NCBI GenBank assembly: GCA_947465645.1
Contig: CANIBQ010000006.1
Location: 51,564-115,563, forward strand
Reading direction: 5' to 3'
From: Acidobacteriota bacterium
GTDB taxonomy: Bacteria > Acidobacteriota > Vicinamibacteria > Vicinamibacterales > UBA2999
DNA: 64,000 nt
Positions 49,524 to 58,165 of this stretch are shown here, one piece after another. The notes below the pieces were generated by a model that did no database searches, was not told where the DNA came from, and saw only the letters and a program-made list of their open reading frames with translations. Position 1 is the first letter of the stretch. The number at the start of each line of letters is the position of its first letter. A program made the position numbers and the translations under genes.

Positions 49524-51365
49524 ATGTACATACGCAGCGCTGCCGTGGGTGTCGCACTTCTGCTGTTCCTTGGTGCTGGCCTGCCCGCGCAGAGCCGGAC
49601 ATTTCCCGTGGACGAGCTCCGGCCCGGGATGGTCGGTATCGGAAAGACCGTATTCGAGGGGGACCGCCTCGACGAGTTCAAGGTTCACATTCTTGGCGTA
49701 CTGAAGAACGTCATCGGCACCCGCCGCAACCTGATCCTGGCCAGGCTCGAAGGCGGGCCGCTCGCCCACACTGGCGTCATCGCCGGCATGAGCGGCAGCC
49801 CGGTGTATATCGACGGTCGCATGGTTGGGGCCGTGTCCTATTCGCTCGGCCAGTTCTCGAAAGAGCCGATCGCGGGCATCACGCCGATCGGCGAGATGAC
49901 CGAGGCCGCCACCTTCACGGGTCCGCGCCGGCAGGCCGCGCGCGTTGACCTGCAGCTCCCCCTTACCAACGAGGGACTCCGTGCCTCGTTGCGCCAGGCG
50001 TTCTCGTGGATGCGCCCGTTCGCCGACAACCCCGCCGACGTCCAGGTGCTCGGCGACACCGGCGTCAACGCCAGCATCGGGACGATGCTGCGGCCGATCG
50101 CGACGCCGCTGTCGATGGGCGGATTTGACGCGACCTTCGCGGACCCAATCGCCGCCGCGTTCCGCGACCAGGGATTCGTCCCGGTGATGGCTGGCGCGCA
50201 GATGGTCCAGACGCAGTCGAACGGCCGCACGCCACTGCCGCTCCGCCCCGGCGATCCGGTTGGGGTCGCGCTCATGAGTGGCGACCTCGAGCTCGGCGCC
50301 ACCGGCACGGTTACCGACGTGGACGGCGACCGCGTCTACGCGTTCGGCCATCCGTTCTATGGCCTGGGGCCGACGCAGTTCCCGATGACCCGCGCCTACG
50401 TGCACACCATTCTGCCGAGCATGGTCAGCTCGATGAAGATCGCCAGCACCGGTGAAGTGATCGGCACGGTGACGCAGGATCGCTTCACCACCATCGCCGG
50501 CACCCTCGGCGCCGGACCGACGCTCATCCCGGTCAAGATCAACCTGACGTCCGAGCGCGGCACGCGCAAGACCTTCGAGATGAAGATGGTCAACGACCAG
50601 CTCTTCACCCCGCTGCTCGCCTATCTCTCGATCCTCAACACGCTGCAGTCGTACGAGCGCCAGAACGGCGCTGCAAGCTACGCCGTCAAGGGCGAAGCGC
50701 TGGTCAAGAAGCACGGCACCGTCGCGTTCGAGGATCTGTTCACCGGCGATCAACCTGCAGGAGGCGCAGCCGCCTACGTCGTCGGCCCGATCAACTTCCT
50801 GCTCCGCAACGCCTTCGAGGACGTCGAGCTCGAGGGGCTGACCCTCGACATCGATGCGAGCGAGCAGCCGCGCAGCGCGACGCTCGAGCGCGTCTGGATC
50901 GACGGCAGCCGGCCGAAGCCGGGAGCCACGGTCGACCTCAAGATGCTGATGCGGACCTATCGCGGCGAGGAGATCACCCGGACGCTTCCGGTGGCCATCC
51001 CCGCGAACGCCAGCGGCAGCCTGTCGATCATGGTGTCCGACGGCATGCGCCTCTCGCAGTGGGAAGCGCGCGAGCTGCAGATCCAGCCGTTGCAGACCCG
51101 TGGCCTGCCGCAGATGATCAAGGTCCTCAACGGCGCCCGCAAGAACAACCGCCTCTACGTGCGGTTGCTCGGCCGCGACGGCGGCGCCGTCGTGAAGGGG
51201 GAATCGCTGGCCGCCCTGCCCCCGTCGGTGCTGGCGGTCATGGAAGCCGATCGCAATGGCGGCAGCTTCCGCGCCTTACAGAATGCGACGCTCGGCGAGT
51301 GGGACATCACTACGCCGTACGCGGTCGCCGGGTCCCGCACGCTCACCATCGATATCGAGGATTAA
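49524..51365 (+). CDS. Secreted SpoIVB-type (S55) serine peptidase domain protein
   Basis: About 613 residues. The signal peptide (MYIRSAAVGVALLLFLGAG, ending LPAQ) precedes FPVDELRPGMVGIGKTVFEG and GVIAGMSGSPVYIDGRMVGAVSYS, the S55 active site with GMSGSP near residues 88-93. YAFGHPFYGLGPTQFPM and EVIGTVTQDRFTTIAG are further family motifs. In Bacillus, SpoIVB is a signalling protease, but nothing here suggests sporulation; acidobacterial homologues are of unknown role. Alternative starts are ATG 49488 and GTG 49512. The next gene follows with no gap, so the two are probably a functional pair. Confidence 0.85.
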   Translation: MYIRSAAVGVALLLFLGAGLPAQSRTFPVDELRPGMVGIGKTVFEGDRLDEFKVHILGVLKNVIGTRRNLILARLEGGPLAHTGVIAGMSGSPVYIDGRMVGAVSYSLGQFSKEPIAGITPIGEMTEAATFTGPRRQAARVDLQLPLTNEGLRASLRQAFSWMRPFADNPADVQVLGDTGVNASIGTMLRPIATPLSMGGFDATFADPIAAAFRDQGFVPVMAGAQMVQTQSNGRTPLPLRPGDPVGVALMSGDLELGATGTVTDVDGDRVYAFGHPFYGLGPTQFPMTRAYVHTILPSMVSSMKIASTGEVIGTVTQDRFTTIAGTLGAGPTLIPVKINLTSERGTRKTFEMKMVNDQLFTPLLAYLSILNTLQSYERQNGAASYAVKGEALVKKHGTVAFEDLFTGDQPAGGAAAYVVGPINFLLRNAFEDVELEGLTLDIDASEQPRSATLERVWIDGSRPKPGATVDLKMLMRTYRGEEITRTLPVAIPANASGSLSIMVSDGMRLSQWEARELQIQPLQTRGLPQMIKVLNGARKNNRLYVRLLGRDGGAVVKGESLAALPPSVLAVMEADRNGGSFRALQNATLGEWDITTPYAVAGSRTLTIDIED

Positions 51366-53600
51366 ATGCGCTCTATGCGTGTTCTCATCGCGGCGCTGGC
51401 CGTCAGCACCGTGACGGCCGTGTCGTACGCGGCCCTTCCCACCTTCTGGCAGGTATCCACCGAGGGCGAATTCCTCCAGGGTGAGGTCGAGAACCTGTCG
51501 ATCGACGGCTACGGCCGCCTGACCCTCGGCCCGACAGCCGCCCCCGTCTACGAATCCAGCGCGCCATTCCTCTGGACGCTCCTCAACGGCCCCGACGGAT
51601 CGGTGTACGTGGGCAGCGGCAACGAGGGCCAGGTCTACCGCATCGATGCGAGCGGCAGGGGCTCGGTGTTCTTTGACGCCGAGGAGCTCGAGGTCCACGC
51701 GATGACGCTGGCGCCGGGCGGGGGCCTCTACGTGGCCACGTCGCCCGACGGCAAGGTCTACAAGGTCGACGCCAGGGGCACCGGCACCGTGCTGTTCGAC
51801 CCCCCGGACAGGTACATCTGGAGTCTCGCGGTGGACAAGGCGGGCAACGTGTTCGCCGGCACGGGCGACAAGGGCGTCATCTACAAGATCGCGCCGGACG
51901 GAAAGGGCGCGGTCTTCTACCAGACAAAGGCCACGCACGCGATGACGCTCGCGTTCGACCGCGAGGGCCGCCTGCTGGCGGGCACCGAGTCACCGGGCCG
52001 GGTGTTCCAGATCGACGCCGCCGGCAAGCCGTTCGTGCTCCTCGACTCGCCGTACAACGAGATCCACGCCTTACGTGTCGATCCACAAGGTGTCATCTAC
52101 GCCGCGGCCGTCACGGGGCGAACGGGATCCGCGCCTGCGCCGGCAGGCCCGGCATCGGAGCCCGGCGCGCAGCCGGTGGCATCGGTCTCCACCGAGATCA
52201 CGGCGATCACGATTATTCCTGACGCGACGGTGACCACGGCGGGCTCGGCGCAGGCCGCGGCCCGTGGCAGCCAGGGCCCAGGGGCCGGCGCCATCTACCG
52301 GATTACGCCAGACGGCGCCTGGGATCTCGTGTGGCAGCTCCGAGACGATGCGCCGTATGACGTGGCGTTCGAGAAGGACGGCAGCCTGACGGTGGCGACC
52401 GGCAACAAGGGAAAAATCTACCGACTCTCCGGCGAACCGTTGCAGCCGACGCTCGTCACCCGCGCCACCGCCCAGCAGATCACCGCGCTCCTGCCCGATC
52501 GCGATGGACGCATGCTGTTTGCGACCTCGAACCCAGGCAAGGTGTTCCGCCTGTCGCCGACGCGCGCCGACCGCGGCACCTATACCTCCGATATCCGCGA
52601 CGCGCAGACGGTGGCGACCTGGGGGGCCATCAAGTGGCAGGCCTCGATGCCGGCAGGCACGAAGGTGGACGTCTCGACCAGGTCCGGCAATACCCGGACG
52701 CCGGACGAGACGTGGAGCGACTGGAGCGCCGCCTATGCCGACCGCGACGGCACCGGCATCACCAGCCCGCGCGCGCGCTACCTGCAGTGGCGAGCGGTGC
52801 TGGCGGGCACGCGCACCGACGCGCCGATGCTGACGTCGGTCGTCGCCGCCTACCTCCCGCGCAACACCAAGCCGCGGGTGACAGGCATCACGATTCACCC
52901 TCCTGGGACCGTGTTCCAGCGCCCCTTCCCCACCGGGGATCCCGGTCTCGCCGGGTTCCAGGGGGAAACACCCGATCAGCGGGCGTCGGGCCAGGTCGCG
53001 CCGGCAGGCGGCGCGGCCCCCAATCTCGGCCGGCGAGCGTATCAGCGGGGACTGCTCACCTTTGTGTGGCGCGCGGAAGATGACAACCGCGACGAGCTCA
53101 GGTACGACGTCCGCTACCGCCGCGAAGGCGACGACTCCTGGAAGCCGCTCAAGCAGGACCTGACGGACGCGATCTTCGTGTGGGATACGACCTCGGTCCC
53201 GAACGGCCGCTACCTGATCTCGGTCATCGCGTCAGACGCCGCGTCCAACTCGCCCTCCACCTCGCTGACGGGATCGGCGGAGAGCACCACCTTCGACATC
53301 GACAACATGCCGCCGGTCATCAACGTGGCGTCGGTGCGGCGCGAGGGCGCGCGCACGGTGATTGCGTTCGAGGTGCGCGACGACCACTCGGCGATCCAGA
53401 AGGCCGAGTACTCCCTCGACGGCAACAGCTGGCAGACGATCTATCCGAGGGATGGGATTTCCGATTCGAAGGTCGAGCAGTTCGAGCTGACGCTCGAAGG
53501 CGAGACCGCCGGCCGCGCGGTGGTCATCCGCGCGAACGACGCGTTGAACAACCTTATAAGCGCCCGTGGCGAGGCGCCCGCGCCGGCCGCGCGTCGCTGA
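51366..53600 (+). CDS. Secreted beta-propeller protein with C-terminal Ig-like region
   Basis: A 744-residue exported protein (signal ending VSYAAL). Residues 70-390 or so carry repeats of the form GxVYVGSGNEGQVYRID, GGLYVATSPDGKVYKVD, GNVFAGTGDKGVIYKI and GRLLAGTESPGRVFQID, i.e. blades of a propeller. After that comes a fibronectin/Ig-like region (LRYDVRYRREGDDSWKPL, FDIDNMPPVI). ATG 51366 is directly after the peptidase stop, so the propeller is likely its partner or substrate at the cell surface. The catalytic role, if any, is not visible. Confidence 0.78.
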   Translation: MRSMRVLIAALAVSTVTAVSYAALPTFWQVSTEGEFLQGEVENLSIDGYGRLTLGPTAAPVYESSAPFLWTLLNGPDGSVYVGSGNEGQVYRIDASGRGSVFFDAEELEVHAMTLAPGGGLYVATSPDGKVYKVDARGTGTVLFDPPDRYIWSLAVDKAGNVFAGTGDKGVIYKIAPDGKGAVFYQTKATHAMTLAFDREGRLLAGTESPGRVFQIDAAGKPFVLLDSPYNEIHALRVDPQGVIYAAAVTGRTGSAPAPAGPASEPGAQPVASVSTEITAITIIPDATVTTAGSAQAAARGSQGPGAGAIYRITPDGAWDLVWQLRDDAPYDVAFEKDGSLTVATGNKGKIYRLSGEPLQPTLVTRATAQQITALLPDRDGRMLFATSNPGKVFRLSPTRADRGTYTSDIRDAQTVATWGAIKWQASMPAGTKVDVSTRSGNTRTPDETWSDWSAAYADRDGTGITSPRARYLQWRAVLAGTRTDAPMLTSVVAAYLPRNTKPRVTGITIHPPGTVFQRPFPTGDPGLAGFQGETPDQRASGQVAPAGGAAPNLGRRAYQRGLLTFVWRAEDDNRDELRYDVRYRREGDDSWKPLKQDLTDAIFVWDTTSVPNGRYLISVIASDAASNSPSTSLTGSAESTTFDIDNMPPVINVASVRREGARTVIAFEVRDDHSAIQKAEYSLDGNSWQTIYPRDGISDSKVEQFELTLEGETAGRAVVIRANDALNNLISARGEAPAPAARR

Positions 53601-54309
53601 CCGGGGCGGACGTCAGCCAGACCATGTCGACGGCCACGGCGCGGCTGGCGTGCTCCTCCGACGGGGCGAACCTCGATTGCCTGACGGCGTCGAGCAGACC
53701 GCCGATGTCGGCGGCCAGCGCCGAGCCGTCGCGCCGCCGCACGCTGGCGCGATCCATCAACAGCATCTGGTAGTCGGCGATGCGCCCCTGGCGGGTGACC
53801 ATCATCGCCAGCGCAAACACCGCTTCCTCCTCAGGCACGCCTTCGAGCACCCATCCCGTCCGGATCTGGCTCGCGTTCGCCGTCGATTCCACCACCGCCG
53901 CCATCGAATCGATCTGCTCGTCCTTGGCCGCCTGCAGCACGCCGACCGCGGTCAACAGGCATGCGACCACCGCGGCGGTCGCGCCGAGCGCCGGCCAGAA
54001 GAAGCGCATGTCCTCGCACACCTCGCGCAGGCGGGCGGCCAACGAGTCGTCGCGCTCTGACCGGATCCGGGTCAGTACTTCGGCCTGGATCGCCTGGAGC
54101 GCGCGGGCGTCCGCCGGTGAGTCACTCGACCGCGGCGTGCCGACCCTGACGGCGCCGGCCATCAGGCGCAGGTCGTCCACGCGCGCTTCGCAGTCGCGGC
54201 ACCAGCGCAGGTGCGATTCGACCGCCACCTGGTCGGCCATCGCCAGCTCGTCGTCCACGAACGCCTCGAGCTGTTCGCGCGCGGCGGCGCAATCGAGATA
54301 CGGGATCAT
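53554..54309 (-). CDS. Anti-sigma factor with zinc-finger (zf-HC2) domain
   Basis: A 251-residue protein. The N-terminal ASD has H-x3-C-x2-C (SHLRWCRDC), then a single transmembrane helix (FFWPALGATAAVVACLLTAVGVLQA). A periplasmic part follows. The frame is open to 54615, but ATG 54309 overlaps the sigma stop as ATGA. It should hold the sigma factor at the membrane until a signal releases it. The 3' end overlaps the propeller gene by 47 bp on the other strand. Confidence 0.85.
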   Translation of the reverse strand: MIPYLDCAAAREQLEAFVDDELAMADQVAVESHLRWCRDCEARVDDLRLMAGAVRVGTPRSSDSPADARALQAIQAEVLTRIRSERDDSLAARLREVCEDMRFFWPALGATAAVVACLLTAVGVLQAAKDEQIDSMAAVVESTANASQIRTGWVLEGVPEEEAVFALAMMVTRQGRIADYQMLLMDRASVRRRDGSALAADIGGLLDAVRQSRFAPSEEHASRAVAVDMVWLTSAPVSDARPARAPRHGRL

Positions 54310-54926
54310 GCCCGCGTCCCCAGGAGGTCGGCTCGCAGCGCCTGGCGCGCGCGCGTGAGGCGCGACTTGACCGTGCCCACCGCGATGCCGAGGGAAAAGG
54401 CGATCTCTTCGTAGCGCAGTCCGTCCACCTCGCGAAGAATCAGCGCGGTGCGCTGGTCGAACGGCAGCCGATCGAGCGCCTGCCAGATCCGCGCGGCCGT
54501 TTCCTTGCTCGCGAGCAGCCGGTCGGGCAAGACGTCTTGCGTGGATTCGAGCTCCCCGCACTGCCGCTGGTGCTCGTCGAGCGACACCTGTTCGGCACGG
54601 TGGCGCCGCCTCCACCAGCGCTGCCGGTTGCGCGCCTGGTTGATCACGATGCGGTAAATCCAGGTGCGGAGGGCCGACTGCGCGCGGAAGCTGGAGAGGG
54701 TGCGGAAGACGCGCAGGAAGACCTCCTGGGAGAGGTCGAGCGCCTCGTCGCGGTCGCCGAGGAGGTTCAGCGCCAGGCCATAGACCATCCGCTGATGGGT
54801 GGCGACCAGCTCGGCGCAGGCGGCATCATCGCCGGCGGCGCAGCGCCCGATGAGCGCAGCTTCGCCGCTGTCGACGTCTGACCAGCTGATGGCGCCAGCG
54901 TTCTTCACCAAATCTCCCGGGTTCAT
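54306..54926 (-). CDS. ECF RNA polymerase sigma factor (RpoE-like)
   Basis: A 206-residue sigma-70 family factor with region 2 (DEALDLSQEVFLRVFRTLSSFRAQSALRTWIYRIVINQARN) and region 4 (LPFDQRTALILREVDGLRYEEIAFSLGIAVGTVKSRLTRARQAL). There is no region 1 or 3. It is coupled to the anti-sigma gene by the ATGA overlap. Targets cannot be read from this window. Confidence 0.93.
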   Translation of the reverse strand: MNPGDLVKNAGAISWSDVDSGEAALIGRCAAGDDAACAELVATHQRMVYGLALNLLGDRDEALDLSQEVFLRVFRTLSSFRAQSALRTWIYRIVINQARNRQRWWRRRHRAEQVSLDEHQRQCGELESTQDVLPDRLLASKETAARIWQALDRLPFDQRTALILREVDGLRYEEIAFSLGIAVGTVKSRLTRARQALRADLLGTRA

Positions 54927-54971
54927 GAAGTCTAGCTTGAATGCCTCCTGACAGCGTTAGACCCCGCGAGG

Positions 54972-54992
54972 CGCCCGATGTTCCATCGGGCG
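54972..54992. promoter_or_regulatory. Perfect 9-bp hairpin in the sigma-factor leader
   Basis: CGCCCGATG (54972-54980) and CATCGGGCG (54984-54992) flank a three-base loop. It lies 46 bases upstream of the ECF sigma ATG, in the gap shared with the TPR gene. It may be a regulator site or a small hairpin. Confidence 0.55.
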
Positions 54993-54997
54993 GAACG

Positions 54998-55059
54998 CCC
55001 AACTCCCAACCGCCCAACGCCCAAATCGTTGGTGGTTGGGGGTTTGGGAGTTGGGAGTT
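54998..55059. repeat. CCCAACTCCCAA word-type inverted repeat between divergent genes
   Basis: Left words CCCAACTCCCAACCGCCCAA and right words TTGGGGGTTTGGGAGTTGGG pair imperfectly. It lies between the divergent ECF sigma and TPR genes, so it is not restricted to terminator positions. Confidence 0.8.
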
Positions 55060-55076
55060 AACATCAAGCCCGTCAG

Positions 55077-56354
55077 ATGAAGCGCTTGGTCGTCGTGTCA
55101 GTTGGCGTCGCCGCCCTCATGGTCGGGATTGTCCTCGCCTGGTATTCGGTCCGGCAGGATCGCGAGTTCGAGCGCCTGATCGCCACCGGGGATGCCGCCC
55201 TGGCCCAGGAGCAGACCTTTGTTGCGATCGAAGCCTTCAGCGGCGCCCTGGCGCTGAAGCCGGGCTCGATGCTCGCCTACCTGAAGCGCGGGGACACCTA
55301 CCGCCGGCGCGGTGAGCTGAATGCGGCGCTCCGCGATCTTCGCCAGGCGGCGACCCTGGACCCCGGCGCCCCGCGCCCGGTCGAGTTGCTGGGCGACGTG
55401 AACCTGGCAATGGGGCGCTACGAGCGCGCCGCCGACGAGTACCGCCGGTTCACGACCCTGGACGACCGGTCCGCCCGCGTCCTCTACAAGCTCGCCCTCA
55501 CCCACTACCGGAACGGTCGACCGGCGCTGGCCCTGGAGCCGCTCCGTCAGGCAGTCAGCCTCGACGATCGTTTCGTCGAAGCGCATTACCTGCTCGGGAT
55601 GTGCTACCGCGAGCGCCAACGCGACGCCGACGCCCTGCGCTCGCTGACGCGGGCGATCGAGATCAATCCGGCGTTCGCCGCTGCGCGTGAGGAGCTCGCC
55701 GACCTGCACGCCGGGCAGGGACGGAGCCGCGACGCGATCGAGCAGCTCGAAGCCCTCGCCGCGCTCGAGCCGGCGCGGGCCGAGCGGCTGGTCAGCGTCG
55801 GCATGGCCTACGCGCGACTGGGCCGGACTGACAGCGCCATCCTCACGCTGGGGCGCGCCGCCGAGCGCTACCCGGAGGAACCGGTGGTCTACACCGCGCT
55901 CGGCCGCGTCTGGCTCGACGCCGCCGAAAACCGGAACGACCGGGTGGCCCTGGGCAAGGCGGTCGAGGCCCTTCAACCCGCAGCGAGCCGCGCCGCCGCC
56001 TCGAGCGAGACGCTCGCGCTCTATGGGCGCTCGCTGTTCCTCTCCGGCGATCACGAAGGGGCCGAGCGGACGCTCCTGGAAGCGACGCGAAGAACGCCGG
56101 TGGAGCCTGACGCTTTCCGCTATCTGGCGGCCGCGGCGGATCGTCTCGGACACGTTGCCATCGCGCGCGATGCGCTCGCGCGGTATGTCGCAGTGCTGGA
56201 CCAGCCCCATGCGCCGACCCTGGCGCTCCTGGCCGATGCGCAGCGCCGTCTGGGAGAGACCGACGCCGCTCGGGCAACGGTCGGCAAGGGCCTGGCGATC
56301 GATCCGCAGAACGAGGCGCTGCTGCGTCTGCAGCGGCGCCTGGGAGCAGCCTAG
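55077..56354 (+). CDS. TPR-repeat protein with N-terminal membrane anchor
   Basis: A 425-residue protein. The N-terminal transmembrane helix (RLVVVSVGVAALMVGIVLAWY) is followed by about ten TPR units (for example AFSGALALKPGSMLAYLKRGDTYRRRGELNAAL, RQAVSLDDRFVEAHYLLGMCY). Probably a periplasmic or membrane scaffold. Its stop overlaps the permease stop by 4 bp on the other strand. No partner is obvious. Confidence 0.8.
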   Translation: MKRLVVVSVGVAALMVGIVLAWYSVRQDREFERLIATGDAALAQEQTFVAIEAFSGALALKPGSMLAYLKRGDTYRRRGELNAALRDLRQAATLDPGAPRPVELLGDVNLAMGRYERAADEYRRFTTLDDRSARVLYKLALTHYRNGRPALALEPLRQAVSLDDRFVEAHYLLGMCYRERQRDADALRSLTRAIEINPAFAAAREELADLHAGQGRSRDAIEQLEALAALEPARAERLVSVGMAYARLGRTDSAILTLGRAAERYPEEPVVYTALGRVWLDAAENRNDRVALGKAVEALQPAASRAAASSETLALYGRSLFLSGDHEGAERTLLEATRRTPVEPDAFRYLAAAADRLGHVAIARDALARYVAVLDQPHAPTLALLADAQRRLGETDAARATVGKGLAIDPQNEALLRLQRRLGAA

Positions 56355-57151
56355 CTCCGGCCCCGTGTCGCGGGATCCAGGCGATCCCGTAAGCCGTCAC
56401 CCAGGAAATTGAAGCCGAGGACGAGGATCGCGATTGCGATGCCGGGGAAAATCGTCAAGTGCGGCGCGTCGAGCAGGTGCCCCCTGCCGTAACTGAGCAT
56501 GGTGCCCCAACTGGGCGTGGGAGGCTGCACGCCGAGCCCCAGGAAACTCAGCGCCGCTTCCGCGAGAATGGCGCCTCCCATGCCCAGCGTCGCCTGCACC
56601 GTCACCGCCGGCAGCGTCGTCGGAATGACATGCCGGGTCAGGATGCGCGGCGTCGTGGCGCCCAGCGCGCGCGCGGCCTGGACGAACTCGAATTCCCGCG
56701 CGCGCAGCACCTGTCCCCTGACCAGCCGCGCGTACCCCACCCACCCAATCAGCGACAGGGCGAGTACCACGTTCGTGAGGCTCGGCCCAAGCACCGCGAC
56801 CAGGGCGATCGCGAGCAACAACCCGGGGAACGCGAGCAGGATGTCCACCAGCCGGCTGATGGCTTCGTCGATCCGGCCGCCAAAATAGCCCGCGATCGAG
56901 CCGAGCGCGATGCCGACCGTCGAAGAAACACCGACGACCACCAGCCCCACCAGGAGTGAGATCCGGGCGCCGGACAGGACGCGCGCGAAGATGTCGCGTC
57001 CGAGCTCGTCCAGTCCGAACCAGTGCGCCGCGGTCGGCCCCTCGAGTCGCAGCGCGAGCTCCTGTGACGAGGGGTCGTACGGCACCAGCCACGGGCCGAC
57101 GACGGCCGCCAGCACCGTCACCAGGACGATGGCCGCGCCCAGGCGCGCCAT
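56351..57151 (-). CDS. ABC transporter permease, DppC/OppC type
   Basis: A 266-residue inner-membrane permease with five or six helices and the cytoplasmic EAA loop (EFEFVQAARALGATTPRILTRHVIPTTLPAV). HWFGLDELGRDIFARVLSGARISL is typical of DppC. The frame runs to 57187 through the word repeat, but ATG 57151 is the natural start. It pairs with the DppB-type gene upstream. No binding protein or ATPases are near, so the substrate (peptides or similar) is unknown. Confidence 0.9.
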   Translation of the reverse strand: MARLGAAIVLVTVLAAVVGPWLVPYDPSSQELALRLEGPTAAHWFGLDELGRDIFARVLSGARISLLVGLVVVGVSSTVGIALGSIAGYFGGRIDEAISRLVDILLAFPGLLLAIALVAVLGPSLTNVVLALSLIGWVGYARLVRGQVLRAREFEFVQAARALGATTPRILTRHVIPTTLPAVTVQATLGMGGAILAEAALSFLGLGVQPPTPSWGTMLSYGRGHLLDAPHLTIFPGIAIAILVLGFNFLGDGLRDRLDPATRGRS

Positions 57152-57160
57152 CAGGCGTGC

Positions 57161-57235
57161 TCCAATTCCCAAGACCCAATCAACCAACTCCCAATCACAC
57201 CTGTTGGGGGTTGGGCATTGGCGTCTTGGGAGTTG
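57161..57235. repeat. CCAATTCCCAAGACCC word-type inverted repeat between permease genes
   Basis: The left arm 57162-57193 (CCAATTCCCAAGACCCAAT...) and the right arm 57204-57235 (...GCGTCTTGGGAGTTG) pair over about 30 positions. It sits between two genes that should be co-expressed and encodes the false N-terminal extension of the DppC frame. Confidence 0.82.
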
Positions 57236-57241
57236 ACCGGA

Positions 57242-58162
57242 TCACTCATATCGAATCCTGGGATCGAGCACGCCGTAAACAAGGTCCGTCACAAGGTTCA
57301 TCGCGACGTAGGTGACCGCGATCAGCAGGATGCATCCCTGGACCAGCGGATAGTCCCTGAATCCGATCGACTGGATCAGCAGGCGGCCGATGCCGGGCCA
57401 CGCGAACACCGTCTCGGTGATGACCGCGCCGGTGAGCACCGCGCCGAACTGAAGGCCGACGAGCGTGACGACGGGGATGAGGCTGTTGCGGAAGGCATGC
57501 CTCACGACCGCACGAACACGCGACGCGCCCCTGGCCCTCGCGGCGTAGACGTAGGGCTCGCGGAGCTCCTCGAGCAGCGTCGCGCGCGTCATGCGCGCCA
57601 GGATCGCCGCCAGCGCCGCGCCGAGCGAGATCGCGGGCAGCACGAGGTGTCCCCACGTGCCCCGGCCCGACACCGGCAGCCACCCCAGCTCGATCGCGAA
57701 CACGATCGCGAGCAGCGGCCCCAGCCAGAAGTTCGGAATCGACACGCCGAGCAGCGACACGGTCGTCGCCGCATGGTCCACGAACGTGCCCCGTTTGACG
57801 GCGGCGATGATCCCCAAAGGGATCGACAGAGCGAGGGACACGAACATGGCTGCGGCGGCCAGCTCCAGCGTCGCTGGCAACCGCTCGAAAATCGCCTCGG
57901 TGACCGGCTGGCTCGTGCGCAGCGATGTGCCAAGGTCGCCTCGCATGGTGCCGCGCAGGAACGCGCCGTACTGCTCGAGCAGCGGCCGGTCGAGCCCGAG
58001 CTTGGTTCGAAGGGCGGCGACATCTTCCTCGGACGCGGTTTCCCCGAGCATCGCCTGCGCCGGATCGCCGGGAATGAGGTGGATCAGCGAGAACACGAGC
58101 GTCGCGACGCCCAGGAGCACGGGAATCGTCAGGACGAGGCGACGGCCCAGGAAGCGGAGCAC
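57242..58162 (-). CDS. ABC transporter permease, DppB/OppB type
   Basis: A 306-residue permease. MLRFLGRRLVLTIPVLLGVATLVFSLIHLIPGDPAQAML is the family N-terminus with the long periplasmic loop. The EAA-type loop YVYAARARGASRVRAVVRHAFRNSLIPVV is present. Upstream partner of the DppC-type gene. It begins three bases past the sigma-54 regulator stop, so the regulator may control it. Confidence 0.9.
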   Translation of the reverse strand: MLRFLGRRLVLTIPVLLGVATLVFSLIHLIPGDPAQAMLGETASEEDVAALRTKLGLDRPLLEQYGAFLRGTMRGDLGTSLRTSQPVTEAIFERLPATLELAAAAMFVSLALSIPLGIIAAVKRGTFVDHAATTVSLLGVSIPNFWLGPLLAIVFAIELGWLPVSGRGTWGHLVLPAISLGAALAAILARMTRATLLEELREPYVYAARARGASRVRAVVRHAFRNSLIPVVTLVGLQFGAVLTGAVITETVFAWPGIGRLLIQSIGFRDYPLVQGCILLIAVTYVAMNLVTDLVYGVLDPRIRYE

Positions 58163-58165
58163 GCG

